Part shown: in pieces, positions 61,902-64,000 of the stretch | How the letters are laid out: every line of letters begins with the position of its first letter | How positions within the stretch are numbered: the stretch's first letter is position 1 | NCBI RefSeq assembly: GCF_003234115.2 | Contig: NZ_CP126251.1 | Span: 806,001 to 870,000 of the forward strand | Reading direction: 5' to 3' | Source: Curtobacterium sp. MCPF17_002 | Lineage (GTDB): Bacteria; Actinomycetota; Actinomycetes; Actinomycetales; Microbacteriaceae | Length of the DNA stretch: 64,000 nt | Translations under genes and position numbers: made by a program | The notes under the pieces: generated by a model | Database searches by the model: none | What the model saw: only the letters and a program-made list of their open reading frames with translations | Told to the model about the DNA's origin: nothing

Positions 61902-62098
61902 CCGACACGCCCGGCCGGGTGCTGCTAGACTCGGTGACTGACTTCGGCGAGGGCCGCGCATGCGCGGCCGTGATCGACGCAGTGGGAGAGCCGGCCCGTC
62001 CTGGGAGCGTTCCTCACGCGTGCACGCGTTCGAGTTGCAACACCACAGACCCCCACGATGCCGGCACCCCGGTGTCGTCCCCGAGACCAGGAGACACC
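61902..62098 (+). promoter_or_regulatory. rplY promoter and 160-nt leader with palindrome
   Basis: CCGACA (61902-61907) and TAGACT (61926-61931), 18 bp apart, are a plausible promoter for rplY. The leader of about 160 nt holds the perfect 18-bp palindrome GGCCGCGCATGCGCGGCC (61952-61969) and ends with AGGAG before the ATG. A long structured leader before a ribosomal-protein gene suggests autogenous or RNA-based control, but no known leader family is recognised. Confidence 0.6.
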
Positions 62099-62716
62099 AT
62101 GGCCGACTACACCAAGCTCGCAGCGGAAGTCCGCACCAAGTTCGGCAAGGGCGCTGCTCGCAAGCTCCGCGCGGCCGACAAGATCCCCGCCGTCGTCTAC
62201 GGCCACGGCACCGAGCCGCAGCACATCTCGCTGCCGGGCCACGAGACGATGCTCCTCGTCCGTACCGCCAACGCGGTCGTCGACCTCGACATCGAGGGTG
62301 CGGCGCAGCTCGCCCTCGTCAAGGACGTCCAGCGTGACCCGGTGCGCCAGATCATCGAGCACATCGACCTCGTGGTCCTGCGCCGCGGCGAGAAGGTCAC
62401 CGTCGACGTCCCCGTCGTCATCGAGGGTGAGTCCTTCTCGGGCACCATCCACGTGCAGGACCTCTCCTCGGTCTCGCTCCTGGTGCTCGCGACCGACATC
62501 CCGGAGCACGTGTCCGTCAACGTCCAGGACCTCCAGGACGGCGTGCAGATCCACGCTGCGCAGCTCGAGCTCCCCGAGGGCGCCGAGCTCGAGACCGACC
62601 CCGAGGCGCTCGTCGTCGCGATCGTCACCCCGCGTGGCACCGCTGACGACGACGCTGCCGACGCCGCTTCGGCCGAGGCCGGTGCCGAGTCGGGCGCCGA
62701 CGGCGCTGCCGAGTAA
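62099..62716 (+). CDS. rplY: 50S ribosomal protein L25/general stress protein Ctc
   Basis: This 205-residue protein binds 5S rRNA in the large subunit. The L25 N-domain (LAAEVRTKFGKGAARKLRAADKIPAVVYGHG) is followed by the TL5/Ctc C-domain (HIDLVVLRRGEKVTVDVPVVIEGES through LPEGAELETDPEALVVAIVTPRG) and an acidic Ala/Asp/Glu tail. ATG 62099 follows AGGAGACACC. In most actinobacteria it lies next to prs; here 22 kb separate them. Confidence 0.97.
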   Translation: MADYTKLAAEVRTKFGKGAARKLRAADKIPAVVYGHGTEPQHISLPGHETMLLVRTANAVVDLDIEGAAQLALVKDVQRDPVRQIIEHIDLVVLRRGEKVTVDVPVVIEGESFSGTIHVQDLSSVSLLVLATDIPEHVSVNVQDLQDGVQIHAAQLELPEGAELETDPEALVVAIVTPRGTADDDAADAASAEAGAESGADGAAE

Positions 62717-62760
62717 CACCCCTCCGCGGACCGCTGGTCGACGTTGATGGTGCTGTGCTG

Positions 62761-63345
62761 ATGACCGATCAGTCATTCGTCGTGATCGGGCTCGGGAACC
62801 CCGGGCCCGGTTACGCCGGCAACCGCCACAACGTCGGCCAGATGGTCCTCGACGAACTCGCCGTCCGCATGGGCGCGACGTTCAAGAAGCACAAGACCCC
62901 GAACCAGGTCGCCGAGGGGCGCCTCGTTCCCGGCGGACCCCGTCTGGTGCTCGCCAAGCCGGCGTCGTTCATGAACACCTCCGGGGGCCCCGTCTCCTCG
63001 GTGCTCGGGTTCTACAGCGCCACGCCGGAGTCGCTCATCGTCGTGCACGACGAGCTCGACCTGCCGTTCGACACGGTGCGGCTCAAGGGCAACGGTGGGC
63101 ACGGCGGCCACAACGGCCTCCGCGACATCATCAAGGCGACGGGGACGAACGAGTTCTCCCGCGTGCGGATCGGCATCGGCCGACCCCCCGGCCGACAGGA
63201 CCCGGCCGACTACGTCCTCCGCGACTTCTCCCCGACGGAGAAGAAGACGCTGCCGAACCTGCTGGCCGACGGTGCCGACGCGGTCGAGGCGATCGTGGAG
63301 CTCGGGCTCGTCGCCGCGCAGCAGCGCGTGCACGCGCCGTCCTGA
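62761..63345 (+). CDS. pth: Peptidyl-tRNA hydrolase
   Basis: The 194-residue enzyme releases peptides from stalled peptidyl-tRNA. It has GLGNPGPGYAGNRHNVGQMVLDEL with the catalytic His, KPASFMNTSGG, VVHDELDLPFDTVRLK with the catalytic Asp, and GGHGGHNGLRDI, then RIGIGRPPGRQDPADYVL. ATG 62761 is preferred; GTG 62755 is in frame two codons earlier. It follows rplY by 44 bp, the usual actinobacterial order. Confidence 0.97.
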   Translation: MTDQSFVVIGLGNPGPGYAGNRHNVGQMVLDELAVRMGATFKKHKTPNQVAEGRLVPGGPRLVLAKPASFMNTSGGPVSSVLGFYSATPESLIVVHDELDLPFDTVRLKGNGGHGGHNGLRDIIKATGTNEFSRVRIGIGRPPGRQDPADYVLRDFSPTEKKTLPNLLADGADAVEAIVELGLVAAQQRVHAPS

Positions 63346-63411
63346 CGCACGCCCGTTCGCCCGTCGCGCACGGTGCGTCCGCTGTCGGGGGTCGCCGGTA
63401 CCATGTCCTGA

Positions 63412-64000
63412 GTGACGATCTCGGGCATCATCCCAGCGCTCTCGCGCGCCTCCGCGTTCGATCGCGTCCTCCGCGCAGCTCCTCGTGACGCCGACTTCTC
63501 GGTGGTCGACGGCCTCCGCGTGCCGTTGCTCGGCGCGCTCCTCGCCGAGCGGAACGGGCCGCAGTGCGTCTTCGTGATCACCGCCACCGGGCGTGAAGCC
63601 GAAGCGATCCGCGGGTCCGTCGGCTCCTACCTCCCCGACGCCGAAGTCCTCGAGTTCCCCGCGTGGGAGACCCTGCCGCACGAACGGCTCAGCCCCAGCG
63701 CGCAGACCGTCGGCACCCGCATCGCGACGCTCCGGAAGCTCGCGGTGTGGCAGGACACACCGGCAGCCGACCGCCGCACGACCGTCGTCGTGGCGAGCGT
63801 CCGCGCCGCGCTGCAGCCCCTCGCGGGCAACCTCACCTCGCTCGCGCCGATCGTCCTGCGGACCGACTCGCGCGGCAACGACCTCGGCGTGATCGCCGGG
63901 CAGCTCGTCGACATGGCGTACGCCCGCGTCGACCTCGTCACCCGCCGTGGTGAGTTCGCCGTCCGCGGTGGGATCCTCGACGTCTTCCCGCCGGCGGCCG
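63412..64000 (+). CDS. mfd: Transcription-repair coupling factor (5' part; 3' end outside window)
   Basis: The first 196 codons run to the window edge. They match the N-terminal UvrB-like module of Mfd: LPDAEVLEFPAWETLPHERLSPSAQTVGTRIATL, then VASVRAALQPL, and YARVDLVTRRGEFAVRGGILDVFPP. Mfd removes RNA polymerase stalled at lesions and recruits UvrA. GTG 63412 lies 7 nt after TACCAT (63399-63404) without a ribosome site. Confidence 0.95.
   Translation, partial: MTISGIIPALSRASAFDRVLRAAPRDADFSVVDGLRVPLLGALLAERNGPQCVFVITATGREAEAIRGSVGSYLPDAEVLEFPAWETLPHERLSPSAQTVGTRIATLRKLAVWQDTPAADRRTTVVVASVRAALQPLAGNLTSLAPIVLRTDSRGNDLGVIAGQLVDMAYARVDLVTRRGEFAVRGGILDVFPPAA

Noticed and set aside
61921..62060. 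tRNA or other structured RNA gene before rplY
   Set aside because: No cloverleaf with acceptor, anticodon and T-arm could be folded. The palindrome and position fit an mRNA leader instead.
39726..62098. Integrative element or prophage explaining the split housekeeping block
   Set aside because: No integrase, transposase, phage gene, tRNA-end duplication or terminal inverted repeat could be seen. The insertion idea is kept only as a gene-order observation.

Overview
The window is very GC-rich, with strong third-position G/C bias. It has GTG and TTG starts, many ATGA/GTGA stop-start overlaps, and a housekeeping block in actinobacterial style (glmU, prs, rplY, pth, mfd). It reads as a chromosome of an actinobacterium of the Microbacteriaceae type. 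A plant-associated genus such as Curtobacterium fits the xylan, xylose and uronate gene content, but the genus is an inference and no database was searched.

Layout. (1) 1-5265: a carbohydrate ABC importer without an ATPase, plus a ThuA-like protein, divergent from a LacI regulator with a double AAGCGCTT operator. (2) 5266-8546: a repeat-rich spacer, a small protein, a divergent MarR/AraC pair and a second LacI gene. (3) 8694-14396: a second importer overlapping a GH3 glycosidase. (4) 14460-24792: small stress and detoxification units (three MarR/TetR-type regulators with clear operators, an XRE regulator, a GAF-ANTAR protein, reductases, a hydrolase, an MFS exporter). (5) 24861-35293: pentose/xylan utilisation. 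xylA, xylB and a CE7-type esterase face a block of Gfo/Idh oxidoreductase, ThuA, Gfo/Idh, TIM-barrel epimerase, ROK repressor and polyol dehydrogenase. (6) 35537-40501: an MFS protein, glmU, prs and a PrmC-like methyltransferase. (7) 40781-47969: a molybdopterin oxidoreductase, gnd, gluconokinase and a NarL-type two-component system. (8) 48089-60873: a glucuronate regulon (uxaC, LacI, importer, TIM-barrel and Gfo/Idh proteins, fructuronate reductase, mannonate dehydratase). (9) 60891-64000: a hypothetical gene, rplY, pth and the start of mfd.

How it fits together. Three CUT1-type importers lack ATPase genes and must share one encoded elsewhere. The catabolic blocks would feed xylose into the pentose phosphate pathway and glucuronate to 2-keto-3-deoxygluconate; a KDG kinase and KDPG aldolase are not in the window. 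Twice, Gfo/Idh oxidoreductases are combined with TIM-barrel isomerase-like proteins, once together with ThuA, which suggests oxidation of sugars at a ring carbon before cleavage or epimerisation.

Three structural themes are not explained by the genes. Many single genes carry a -10 hexamer 5-7 nt before the start codon, with no ribosome-binding site, as for leaderless mRNAs. A dispersed inverted element with the core CTGGAGGC recurs between and inside genes. Several spacers after stop codons hold short tandem arrays, each with its own unit. The conserved order glmU-prs-rplY-pth is also split by about 22 kb of mostly catabolic genes.
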